64,000 bases of DNA. Origin: Bradyrhizobium sp. ISRA464 (lineage in GTDB: Bacteria; Pseudomonadota; Alphaproteobacteria; Rhizobiales; Xanthobacteraceae). The position numbers and the translations under genes were made by a program. The stretch's first letter is position 1. Every line of letters starts with the position of its first letter. Below the pieces are notes generated by a model. It saw only the letters and a list, made by a program, of their open reading frames with translations. It was not told the DNA's origin and searched no databases. The stretch is taken from assembly GCF_029910095.1 (NCBI RefSeq), contig NZ_CP094526.1:3410001-3474000 (forward strand), given 5' to 3'. Below are positions 18,541 through 25,614 of this stretch, one piece after another.

Positions 18541-19317
18541 ATGTTCAAGAAGTCCGCCGCCCCGCCGCCGGCAAAGGCCAGCGAGCGCATCGACCATTCG
18601 CCGCGCGCCGGGCGCGCTGATGAGGTCGCCGGCCTGCTCGATGGCGCCAAAGCCGTCCTTGCAGGTCTGGAAGCCGAGCTTCCGCCGCTGATCCTCGATG
18701 CGGTCAGTCGCAAGCCAGAGGCCGCGGAGCGGCTATCTGCCCACCGGGACCGTGTGGACCAGGCAAAGAGAGCGGTAGCCGAACTGCAAATGGCGCAAAG
18801 CCTTGCCGCGCGGCTCGATCGGGAGGCGGTGGCAGAGCAGAACGCGCGATCGCGTGCGGATCAGTTGGCCGTTTTCAAATCGTGCATGGCGAAGCGCGAC
18901 GCTGCGGTTAAATCGCTGATGTCGGCCGCGGCCACGATGTCGAGCGCTTTCGGCGACTATCTCAACGCCACCGACCTCGCCAAGGGCGCCTTGCCCGCCG
19001 GCGTCACGTTTCCCTATGTCGGGGTTGGCCCGCTCGGGCTCGGCGGCCGCGGTGACGGGCCGCTCGACTTGCTGATTCTCGCGGAGCTTCACCGGCTGGC
19101 ACCGCTCCGGCGGGCAGATACGAACGATTTTGCGGCGCTGCCCTTCGCGCGGCCGCTGCATCCGGGGAACGCCCTGAAGCCATCCTCGACACCTGCCGGG
19201 CTCGACGAATACCGGGCGGCGGCGGAAAAAATCACCATGGACATCGAAAGCCAGATCAGGGCCCTGGATGTCGCCGATCTCACCGAGGTCGAGAACATGG
19301 AGGCCTCAGCAGCATGA
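18541..19317 (+). CDS. Hypothetical protein, helical
   Basis: A 258-aa protein without a recognised domain. The first half is Ala/Arg/Glu-rich and predicted helical, probably coiled coil (residues ~25-125, e.g. AHRDRVDQAKRAVAELQMAQ). A Gly/Pro-rich linker (YVGVGPLGLGGRGDGPLD) and a second helical part follow. A GAAGGGG sequence precedes the ATG at 18541; a GTG at 18523 overlapping the previous stop is an alternative. It lies within a tightly packed run of small phage-type genes and overlaps the next start (ATGA). Confidence 0.6.
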   Translation: MFKKSAAPPPAKASERIDHSPRAGRADEVAGLLDGAKAVLAGLEAELPPLILDAVSRKPEAAERLSAHRDRVDQAKRAVAELQMAQSLAARLDREAVAEQNARSRADQLAVFKSCMAKRDAAVKSLMSAAATMSSAFGDYLNATDLAKGALPAGVTFPYVGVGPLGLGGRGDGPLDLLILAELHRLAPLRRADTNDFAALPFARPLHPGNALKPSSTPAGLDEYRAAAEKITMDIESQIRALDVADLTEVENMEASAA

Positions 19318-19733
19318 CCGATGTGTGGACTATGACGCCGGACCAGGCCACGGCCAAGCTCGCCGAGATGTCGAGCGAATACGCCACGGCTTCCGCGAAC
19401 AACTTCACTGCGCCCCAGCCGACTGTCGAGCAGCTTGCAGCCGAGCAGGCGGCAGCCGCTGAAAAGCGCGATGCCGACACTGTGCTCGACCACCTGATCG
19501 CGGCAGGTCTTTCGCCTGAAATCAGCGAGGCGGGCCTTGAAGTTCAACAGTACATCGAGGGCAAACGCTCGATCACACCGCAGCTGCGCGCCGCGGTCGA
19601 CGCCAAAATCGAGTCATGGAAGCGCGACCCCGAGTGGCAGAAGAAACTGCTCGGTGGAGATCCGGAAGCCGCTCGTTTGCTTGCCATCGCCTCGGCGATG
19701 CGTTTAGCCCCAGTTCAAGAAGCCAAAGCATAG
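19314..19733 (+). CDS. Hypothetical protein, phage-type cluster
   Basis: A 139-aa acidic, Ala-rich protein translationally coupled to the gene before (ATGA overlap). The N-terminal part (TPDQATAKLAEMSSEYATAS) and the middle (EQLAAEQAAAAEKRDADTVLDHLIAAGLSP) are helical. The C-terminus has KIESWKRDPEWQKKLLGGDPEAARLL, a pattern seen in small accessory proteins of Bradyrhizobium prophages. No function can be assigned. Confidence 0.6.
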   Translation: MTDVWTMTPDQATAKLAEMSSEYATASANNFTAPQPTVEQLAAEQAAAAEKRDADTVLDHLIAAGLSPEISEAGLEVQQYIEGKRSITPQLRAAVDAKIESWKRDPEWQKKLLGGDPEAARLLAIASAMRLAPVQEAKA

Positions 19734-19744
19734 GAGATCAAAGA

Positions 19745-19930
19745 ATGCCCGACCACGTAATCAAGGTGATCGATCCGAAGACTGGTGAGCTTCGTCACGT
19801 GACGCTGTCGCTCACCGACAAGCAGTTCCTGGATGCGAAGCGCTCCAACCTGCGCGACCTCACGCCGAAGATGCGCGCCGCGATCCCGGCGGGCTTCATG
19901 CCTGCGGGTGAAAGCTTCGCAACTCCCTAG
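19745..19930 (+). CDS. Small hypothetical protein
   Basis: A 61-aa protein after a GGAGATCAAAGA Shine-Dalgarno, 11 bases from the previous stop. It has a short beta start (HVIKVIDPKTGELRHVTL), a helical middle and a Pro/Gly tail. No known motif is seen. It belongs to the same compact run of co-directional genes. Confidence 0.5.
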   Translation: MPDHVIKVIDPKTGELRHVTLSLTDKQFLDAKRSNLRDLTPKMRAAIPAGFMPAGESFATP

Positions 19931-19941
19931 GAGCGCAAACC

Positions 19942-20229
19942 ATGCCGACGTCAGCGGAAGGCAAGGCATTCACCAACATCTCGGCGTCGACCACCGCGTT
20001 CGCGCTCAACGGTGGGAAGTACGGGGTCGACGCTGTCGCGACGTTCGGCGGCGGCTCGGTGAAGCTCCAGAAGCTGCTCGGAGACGGCACGACCTATCAG
20101 TCGGTCAGCACCGCGACGGATTTCACCGCCGCAGGCTATGCGGTGATCGATCTGCCGCCGGGCCAGTACCGGTTCACGATCGCCACCGCGACGGCCATTT
20201 ACTGCGCTGTGACCCGCATCCCTTATTGA
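19942..20229 (+). CDS. Small beta-rich phage-type protein, paralogue 2
   Basis: A 95-aa protein resembling the one at 18245 along its length: both have an ST-x-x-F-(T/A)-LNGG-x-Y core near residue 20 and a GxYR(F/W)xI strand near the C-terminus. Here these read STTAFALNGGKYGVDAVATF and LPPGQYRFTIATATAI. A Shine-Dalgarno (TAGGAGCG) lies upstream. It is probably a phage-derived structural or accessory protein; no enzymatic motif is seen. Confidence 0.6.
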   Translation: MPTSAEGKAFTNISASTTAFALNGGKYGVDAVATFGGGSVKLQKLLGDGTTYQSVSTATDFTAAGYAVIDLPPGQYRFTIATATAIYCAVTRIPY

Positions 20230-20242
20230 AAGTCCCGAGACC

Positions 20243-20437
20243 ATGGATGAGACAGCCATCGAGATTTCGCTAACCCCACAGATGGTGATCGCGATCATCC
20301 GCTCGCAGGACCTCTGGCCGATCGACAAGAAGGCGCCGGAAGGCTTCTTCGACGTGCAGGAGAAAATCGGGCAAGCGCTTGCTGAAAACCCGGCGGCGCG
20401 CGCGGCCGTCAAGTCGATCGAGGACAGCGCGTCTTGA
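20243..20437 (+). CDS. Small hypothetical protein
   Basis: A 64-aa acidic helical protein (EISLTPQMVIAIIRSQDLWP, then a helical tail). It starts 13 bases after the preceding gene and overlaps the next by four bases (TTGA), so the two are probably translated together. No function can be assigned. Confidence 0.5.
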   Translation: MDETAIEISLTPQMVIAIIRSQDLWPIDKKAPEGFFDVQEKIGQALAENPAARAAVKSIEDSAS

Positions 20438-20622
20438 GCGATCCTAACTCAGCGGTGGTTGGTCTTAAGCGCGAGATCAAAACGGTCCGCGCGAAGGTCC
20501 GCGAATTGACCGGAGAGAACGAGCGGTGGCGCGATGTCGCGCGCACACTTCGACAGCTCGCCGGACTTTCTGATGCGCAGTACAGCCGTTTGTTGAATGC
20601 GGCATCTTTGCCGATCGAGTAG
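20434..20622 (+). CDS. Small coiled-coil protein
   Basis: A 62-aa protein starting with TTG that overlaps the preceding stop. Residues ~10-42 (LKREIKTVRAKVRELTGENE, then RWRDVARTLRQLAG) give a strong heptad pattern. It may form a dimer or bind a partner in this cluster. The unusual start codon and small size keep confidence moderate. Confidence 0.45.
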   Translation: MSDPNSAVVGLKREIKTVRAKVRELTGENERWRDVARTLRQLAGLSDAQYSRLLNAASLPIE

Positions 20623-20691
20623 GCCGCGCTCGCTATAGAGCGCTTCGGAGTTGGGCTTTCCGCAACAAGCCTCGCCATGGACAACGGCGTT

Positions 20692-20741
20692 AACGTCTTT
20701 CGGTCGCTGCTCCGACAGCAGTGCGTCACTCGAAAGACGTT
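20692..20741 (+). promoter_or_regulatory. Hairpin immediately before tail-spike gene
   Basis: AACGTCTTTCG (20692-20702) and CGAAAGACGTT (20731-20741) form a perfect 11-bp stem that ends three bases before the ATG at 20745. The loop holds a smaller CTGCT/AGCAG stem. In the mRNA this would cover the ribosome-binding region, so it is a candidate translation control element. Confidence 0.5.
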
Positions 20742-20744
20742 GCC

Positions 20745-23336
20745 ATGCTGTCGGTCCGCCGGAAATTGATTGCTCTTGCTGTCGCCATCGCTCTATCGCC
20801 GTTGGCCGCGATCGCGCAGCAATTTAACACCCTCCCACCGAACAGCGTGATTGGCCGTATCGGCAACGGCGTTTCCGGCCCCGCGTCGGCAATTCCGTTC
20901 AGTCTCCTGAGCACGCAACTCGGCGCGCTCAACGAAGCTCAAGGATATCAGCGCGTCCTGGGCTTGGTCAGCGATGCCGTGCAGACGCCGACCAGCATCA
21001 CCATCGCGTCCGGCCAGCACGCCCTCGTTACCGGCATCTCTCTTGGAGCCACGTGTGTCAGGGGATCGACCGTTGTCATCCCCGGTGCAGGCCTCGCTAC
21101 CCCGGGGACTGGCGTAACGGACTACGCGCCGCTGGTGGCCAATGTGAGCAGCGTCAGCGGAACGACCTATGTCCTCGACACGAACGCGTCGACCACGATC
21201 GCCGGCACCGTCGGGACCGTGACCTGCGGCACCGACAACACGGCCGCGGTGAATAACGCGCTCACGCTTCAGGCCAATTCTTACTTTCCCGTCGGCACCT
21301 ACCTCATCGCTGGGAACGTCACCGTTCCCAGCAGTCGCAACTTGATGATCCCGGATCGAACCCATGTCTTCAGCGCCGGCCGGTTCACCACGGCGGAAGC
21401 CGGCGCGCACGATGTTCACTACGTCATTGACGGCGATCTTCACTCGCTGGGAATGCAGGTCGCGGCAACTCCTACAGGTCTCGGCTGGCCCGTCGATACC
21501 AATGGCAACACTCCTGTCCGCGGATTTCTCGAGTTCGGTGCGAAATACACCGGCGCTACTGGATCGGACCAGGGCGCGAACTTCTCAGTGTCTGGCACCG
21601 GCTCGATTTGCGGTGAATTCAGCGGCACGCCCAACTTCAACAATCCCGTTTTCCAGCTCAACCGCAAGGGAATCCTGGCGCTCTACGCCTCAAACGTCCT
21701 GATCAACGTGCGAGAGGTCTGCGGCTTCCATGGCGAGGCCGTCATTGCGGTGCCTGGACCCGGCAATGTGCAGTCGATCCGCCTCACCGGAATGTACGTG
21801 CACGACGTGCGGTTCGACGCGCTCGACTTCAATGCGCCGTTCACCCTCAGCCCGGCCATTACGATGGGCGGAAACGAGGGGCTGTTGATCGACCACAACT
21901 ACATCGAGAACTCCTACATCGGCATCGAGTCGCCGATCGGGACGGTCACGGCGAACCGCATCAATAACTACGTCTACACGGGCATCCAGTGGGGTCTCGG
22001 CTCCGGCCTTGGGCCGATGATCGTGACCGGCAACACGGTTGTCGGAGGCGGAACGGCGTCTGGTGCCAGCCTCGCCGTCTGCGGCTCGGCGTCGCGGTCA
22101 AGCGTCGGCACGTGCCTCGGGTTCAGCCAATCGCCCTACATTCCAGGGACGAATTTTGTTGTCGCGAACAACATCGTCATCAATCCGGGCGACTCCTGCT
22201 ATGTGTTTGTGAACGCCTCGTACGGGCAGTTTTCGAACAACCAGTGCAACGGCGCAGGGCAGGCGACCTCGGCGGCCGCGTTCGACTTCACGAACGTTCA
22301 CTACGTTTTCGGCAGCGGCAATTCGGATATCAATGCCGGCGCGCATTGGACCGCGTCGATCGTGTCCAACACGTCGGATAATCTGGCGCTCGGACCGGTG
22401 ACAACGGCGAGCAAAGGTTCGCTGGTCGCGATGGGCAATGACAACATCTCGACCTATATCTCGCCCAGTGCCACGGCCGGCCTGCCGCTGATCAACAATG
22501 TCGGCGCTGCGCCGTCATACGGACAAGTTGGTGTCGCCGGCGGCGGTACAGGCGCGGCAACCCTACCGGCGCATTCCGTTCTGCTCGGCAATGGCACCGG
22601 TCCTATTGGCAACGTGCTCGGCTCGACCGCGGGACAGCCCCTCGTCGCGCAAGGTTCCTCAGTCAACCCGGCGTTCGCAACGCTGGGCATTGTCGGCGGT
22701 GGCACGAACTGCGCGGCTGCGTCTGGCACATGCTTGGACAACATCACTGGCTTTGCGACCAACGGCATGATGGTGCGAACCGGCGCCGGCACCTACACGT
22801 TCACCAACCCGACCGGCGCGGTGAAGAACAACGGTTCCGGAACGTTGTCTCAGGCTGCGTGTGCTGATCTCTCCAACGCGGCGGCATCTTGCAGCACGGA
22901 CACGACGAACGCCGCGAACATCTCAAGCGGGACGCTGCCGAGCGGGCGGGTCAGCGGCGCCTACACCGGGATAACGAACATTGGGACCATCCCGTCGTTG
23001 TCGGTGTCGAATACGATCAGCACCAGCTGGCAGACGGACGCGTCGTCTCAATCGCAGATCAGCCTCGCCCAGAACGCGACCGCCAACATCGCGACCGGTT
23101 CCGGATTGCTCATTGTGTACGATGCGAGCAATGGAAACTGGGCGCTGGTCTTCGTCGGCGGCGGCAACACGACGATCCTGAACCAGAACGCGGCAGAGTT
23201 CGCCGTGACGTCGTCGCCGAGCACGAGCCAAACCGGCATCGTCTACAACGGCTCGACGAACTACATCATCAAAAACGGGTTTGCAGCGAGCCACGGCTAC
23301 AACGTGTATGGCATGCGGATTAACTCCGCCAACTGA
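20745..23336 (+). CDS. Secreted tail-spike/pectate-lyase-like beta-helix protein
   Basis: An 863-aa protein. Residues 1-25 are a signal peptide (LIALAVAIALSPLAAIA). Next is QFNTLPPNSVIGRIGNGVSG, a start seen in alphaproteobacterial prophage tail proteins. Residues ~80-550 are rich in short turns and Asn ladders (GNVTVPSSRNL, NEGLLIDHNYIENSYIGIES, FVVANNIVINPG), typical of a right-handed parallel beta-helix. The C-terminal part has tail-fibre repeats (GVAGGGTGAATLPAHSVLLG; GIVGGGTNC). A GTG at 20721 is an alternative start inside the hairpin. A signal peptide on a tail-fibre-like protein suggests cell-surface or exported use, such as glycan binding or cleavage. Confidence 0.7.
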   Translation: MLSVRRKLIALAVAIALSPLAAIAQQFNTLPPNSVIGRIGNGVSGPASAIPFSLLSTQLGALNEAQGYQRVLGLVSDAVQTPTSITIASGQHALVTGISLGATCVRGSTVVIPGAGLATPGTGVTDYAPLVANVSSVSGTTYVLDTNASTTIAGTVGTVTCGTDNTAAVNNALTLQANSYFPVGTYLIAGNVTVPSSRNLMIPDRTHVFSAGRFTTAEAGAHDVHYVIDGDLHSLGMQVAATPTGLGWPVDTNGNTPVRGFLEFGAKYTGATGSDQGANFSVSGTGSICGEFSGTPNFNNPVFQLNRKGILALYASNVLINVREVCGFHGEAVIAVPGPGNVQSIRLTGMYVHDVRFDALDFNAPFTLSPAITMGGNEGLLIDHNYIENSYIGIESPIGTVTANRINNYVYTGIQWGLGSGLGPMIVTGNTVVGGGTASGASLAVCGSASRSSVGTCLGFSQSPYIPGTNFVVANNIVINPGDSCYVFVNASYGQFSNNQCNGAGQATSAAAFDFTNVHYVFGSGNSDINAGAHWTASIVSNTSDNLALGPVTTASKGSLVAMGNDNISTYISPSATAGLPLINNVGAAPSYGQVGVAGGGTGAATLPAHSVLLGNGTGPIGNVLGSTAGQPLVAQGSSVNPAFATLGIVGGGTNCAAASGTCLDNITGFATNGMMVRTGAGTYTFTNPTGAVKNNGSGTLSQAACADLSNAAASCSTDTTNAANISSGTLPSGRVSGAYTGITNIGTIPSLSVSNTISTSWQTDASSQSQISLAQNATANIATGSGLLIVYDASNGNWALVFVGGGNTTILNQNAAEFAVTSSPSTSQTGIVYNGSTNYIIKNGFAASHGYNVYGMRINSAN

Positions 23337-23348
23337 TCCAGTGAGTGG

Positions 23349-24290
23349 TTAAGCCGGTGCTGTTGCCGGCACAAGCGCGAGTTGAGGCTGCGACACGCGC
23401 ACCATGGCACGGCCGAGATGATTTTCGATAACTTTAAATGCTGGGGTGTTACTGAGCGTATGCATGTAGCAGTGATGCAGCGTGAGAACGAGATCTTGAA
23501 GTCTCTGGTCCGCCTCGAGATCAACGATCTCCAGTCCCGCTTTCTTGCACTGATCGATCTGAAAATGTGTGTTGTGTTCTTTGCTATCGCTCAGATTTGA
23601 AAGGATGTCACAAACGGATTCGATTTTCGCCGCTTGCTCATTTCCCGGCAACGCAGAGAACATGTTCTCTGCCAAGGTCCTGCGAATGAATCCGTCCGCA
23701 GCAAGCACCGCCCACTCGCATCGTTGCAAGAACGATGGTGTGATCTTTTGCAGTATGGGATTCCAAAATAGGGCCGATTGGTTGTTCTTCAGAATTTCAT
23801 CATGAGCGCGGCGCACCTCCTTCAGGAGGCCCACTGCAGAAATTGATCCGTACTGCGGGTCGACCGGCCCCAAGCTGGACTCTTTGCCCATAACGATGCT
23901 GCTACAGGAGCAGGCGATCATCGTGCCCGCGGACATGGCAATCTGCGGCACAATTGCACGGATATCATTGCCGAACATGCTGCGAAGATAATCGACAAGA
24001 GACTCCGCAGCCGCGCCGTCACCACCAGGAGTGTGCAAGATCAGATCGAGGCCACGATCTCGCTTCAGCTCATGGATGCAGAGCATGAAGCCATTCTTGT
24101 CCTCGTCGTTGATCTGTGTTCCCTCAATTCGCGGCTTGCTTAGAAAGCCCGAATAGTACGCGATCACGTTGCGCTTGGTGTGCGTGAAAAGCCTTTTGAG
24201 GTATTTTCGCCGAACGACGTCGAAAGCCGATTCGTTGTGATCAGCCTGGTAGACGGAAATCTCGCGAAGTACGCTGTTCCAGTTCGGCAT
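23349..24290 (-). CDS. SDH-family (ClpP/crotonase-fold) serine protease
   Basis: A 313-aa protein of the SDH/SppA-like serine protease group. Motifs are LDLILHTPGGDGAAAESL (oxyanion loop), the nucleophile Ser in AMSAGTMIACS, and MGKESSLGPVDPQYG, matching the family signature near the second catalytic residue. No membrane segment or signal peptide is visible, unlike SppA, so it is probably cytoplasmic. It overlaps the upstream small gene by 50 bases in another frame. It is convergent with the tail-spike gene and has lower GC than its surroundings. It may be cargo (a moron) of the element; the substrate is unknown. Confidence 0.75.
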   Translation of the reverse strand: MPNWNSVLREISVYQADHNESAFDVVRRKYLKRLFTHTKRNVIAYYSGFLSKPRIEGTQINDEDKNGFMLCIHELKRDRGLDLILHTPGGDGAAAESLVDYLRSMFGNDIRAIVPQIAMSAGTMIACSCSSIVMGKESSLGPVDPQYGSISAVGLLKEVRRAHDEILKNNQSALFWNPILQKITPSFLQRCEWAVLAADGFIRRTLAENMFSALPGNEQAAKIESVCDILSNLSDSKEHNTHFQIDQCKKAGLEIVDLEADQRLQDLVLTLHHCYMHTLSNTPAFKVIENHLGRAMVRVSQPQLALVPATAPA

Positions 24291-24456
24291 TCGAGTGCAC
24301 CCCCATATGCACCGGAACGTTTGGCGTTCCGTACGTGATTACGGAAGGTACATCTGCGTACGCGCCTGGAAGCGTGAGATCGGCCGGATCGGCTTCGGGG
24401 GTGATGTGCCCCATCCGAATAAGATCGTCGAACATTTCTGAAACGATCAGTTTCAT
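24241..24456 (-). CDS. Small protein overlapping the SDH protease gene
   Basis: A 71-aa acidic protein beginning MKLIVSEMFDDLIRMGHITP, after a TTTTGGAGGCTTCCG Shine-Dalgarno. The last 50 bases overlap the protease start, so translation of the two is probably linked. No known domain is seen; the middle is Pro/Ala/Asp-rich (PADLTLPGAYADVPSV). It may be a regulator, substrate or adaptor of the protease. Confidence 0.6.
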   Translation of the reverse strand: MKLIVSEMFDDLIRMGHITPEADPADLTLPGAYADVPSVITYGTPNVPVHMGVHSNAELEQRTSRDFRLPG

Positions 24457-24489
24457 CGGAAGCCTCCAAAATCTCTCTAACAACAACGG

Positions 24490-24569
24490 TAAAGCAGCTT
24501 TTTCGATCCGCAGTCAAAGTAAAAAACAGGTTGCTTTTCGCCAAATGCCACTGATTCTGCAATCAGTGG
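24490..24569 (-). promoter_or_regulatory. Promoter and operator-like palindrome for protease operon
   Basis: Reading the minus strand, TTGACT (24517-24512) and CTTTAC (24495-24490) are separated by 16 bp and placed about 35 bp before the small gene. Upstream lies a perfect 9-bp inverted repeat, CCACTGATT-CTGC-AATCAGTGG (24548-24569), next to a second symmetric patch CGTACGTGCGTACG. The -10 match is poor, so promoter use is tentative. Confidence 0.4.
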
Positions 24570-24609
24570 TTAACGTACGTGCGTACGCGAGCCTTGGCGA
24601 GCGGAAAAT

Positions 24610-24668
24610 AGTCAAGCGCAACCGTAGGTGGGATGCAAGCCCTGCGATCGCCCTGATAGCCGAAAGTA
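24610..24668. repeat. Diverged 58-bp repeat, copy 1
   Basis: This segment matches 25423-25480 over its length, sharing CGCAACCG, GGTGG, GCAAGCCC and GATAGCCGAAAGTA in the same order and near-same spacing. Both copies lie in intergenic DNA near minus-strand genes. Confidence 0.6.
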
Positions 24669-24720
24669 TGTGGGGCGAGGCCCGCCAGCAGGCCCTAACC
24701 GACGCCCTTGGCGAAATTAA

Positions 24721-24963
24721 TCACCTCTCCCCCAGTCGAAGCCGGGTATCGACCCAGCCGACTTTGCCGCAGGCGGTGCATTTCAGGTGTGCCGAGATAT
24801 CGTACCAGTCCCAGTCGGGCAGGTCGGCAAGCTTCAGGACGATTACGAAATCTTTCGGGATGCGGAGCTTTGGTTAGCGGCTGCGGTCGGCTGCGCGCCG
24901 GCGTTTCTCATCGCCGCCCTGATGATCGTATCCCTGTTCCAGCCGCAGTTCCCGGGCTGACAT
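24721..24963 (-). pseudogene. Zinc-ribbon-like small gene with in-frame stop
   Basis: A frame beginning ATG at 24963 reads 29 codons to a TAA at 24876-24874. It then continues open in the same frame for 50 codons to the final stop, ending PKDFVIVLKLADLP and ISAHLKCTACGKVGWVD. The CxxC and aromatic residues look like half of a zinc ribbon. Either a gene was broken by a nonsense change, or two unrelated pieces happen to share a frame. No start codon with a Shine-Dalgarno serves the second half. Confidence 0.35.
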
Positions 24964-25012
24964 TTGTCGCAGGGAACAGCGCCGAGCTACTGCGCGTCGT
25001 GGGTGTGGCAGA

Positions 25013-25399
25013 CTATCGCTTGGTTACGCACGCGTTGACGGCGTATGCACATTGCTCGCCCGCGGTGAGGAGCCCTCCCGTCGGCCCGCTGTAATTGACA
25101 GCCGTCACCAGTCCGCTTCCGAACACGATATTGATGTTGCAAAATCTGCTGCTGCTTACAGCAGTGCCACCGAAACGATCAAAGCTCGCATCGGTTACCC
25201 TCATGCCGTTGCCGGAAGCATAACCCCAAGCTTCCGTGGCACCCTCGGCGGCTTTGGTCGACGGCGCGCCCATGCAGGTCAGCACCTGTTCTTTCGACAT
25301 TCCGACCATTTGTGCTCGGGCGTCCTGAGCGATTTCAGCCCGCTGAACTGCGCATCCGCCTAACACGACGCACAGCGCCGCGATCCAAAATTTTCGCAT
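25013..25399 (-). CDS. Small lipoprotein
   Basis: A 128-aa protein from the ATG at 25399, preceded by GCTGGGGGATTGTTTC. The N-terminus MRKFWIAALCVVLGGCAVQR is a signal peptide ending in a lipobox, with Cys at residue 16 for lipid attachment. The mature part has DARAQMVGMSKEQVLTCMGAP and a pair of later Cys residues, like the SmpA/OmlA-type 'MSKEQVLxxMGxP' fold used by small envelope lipoproteins. It may sit in the inner or outer membrane. In phage-derived DNA such proteins can be lysis or superinfection-related, but that is inference. Confidence 0.7.
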   Translation of the reverse strand: MRKFWIAALCVVLGGCAVQRAEIAQDARAQMVGMSKEQVLTCMGAPSTKAAEGATEAWGYASGNGMRVTDASFDRFGGTAVSSSRFCNINIVFGSGLVTAVNYSGPTGGLLTAGEQCAYAVNACVTKR

Positions 25400-25422
25400 G
25401 AAACAATCCCCCAGCGGCGCGC

Positions 25423-25480
25423 AATCAACCGCAACCGCTGGTGGAGCGCAAGCCCAAGGGCGCGCGGATAGCCGAAAGTA
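25423..25480. repeat. Diverged 58-bp repeat, copy 2
   Basis: The second copy of the segment at 24610-24668, ending in the same GATAGCCGAAAGTA block. It starts 24 bp upstream of the lipoprotein ATG, within the divergent region before the zinc-motif gene, so it could contain shared promoter or operator sequence. Confidence 0.6.
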
Positions 25481-25614
25481 GTGTGCGCGAGTCGGAAAAA
25501 GCAGGGGCGCTGACCTAAGGGTCCCGATTTTATTTCGTTGTTCCGCCGTGTCTGGGCCGCGACTCGGGAGCCGCATCCGTCCCCGCGCAATCCCGCGCAT
25601 GATGGAGACAGGCA

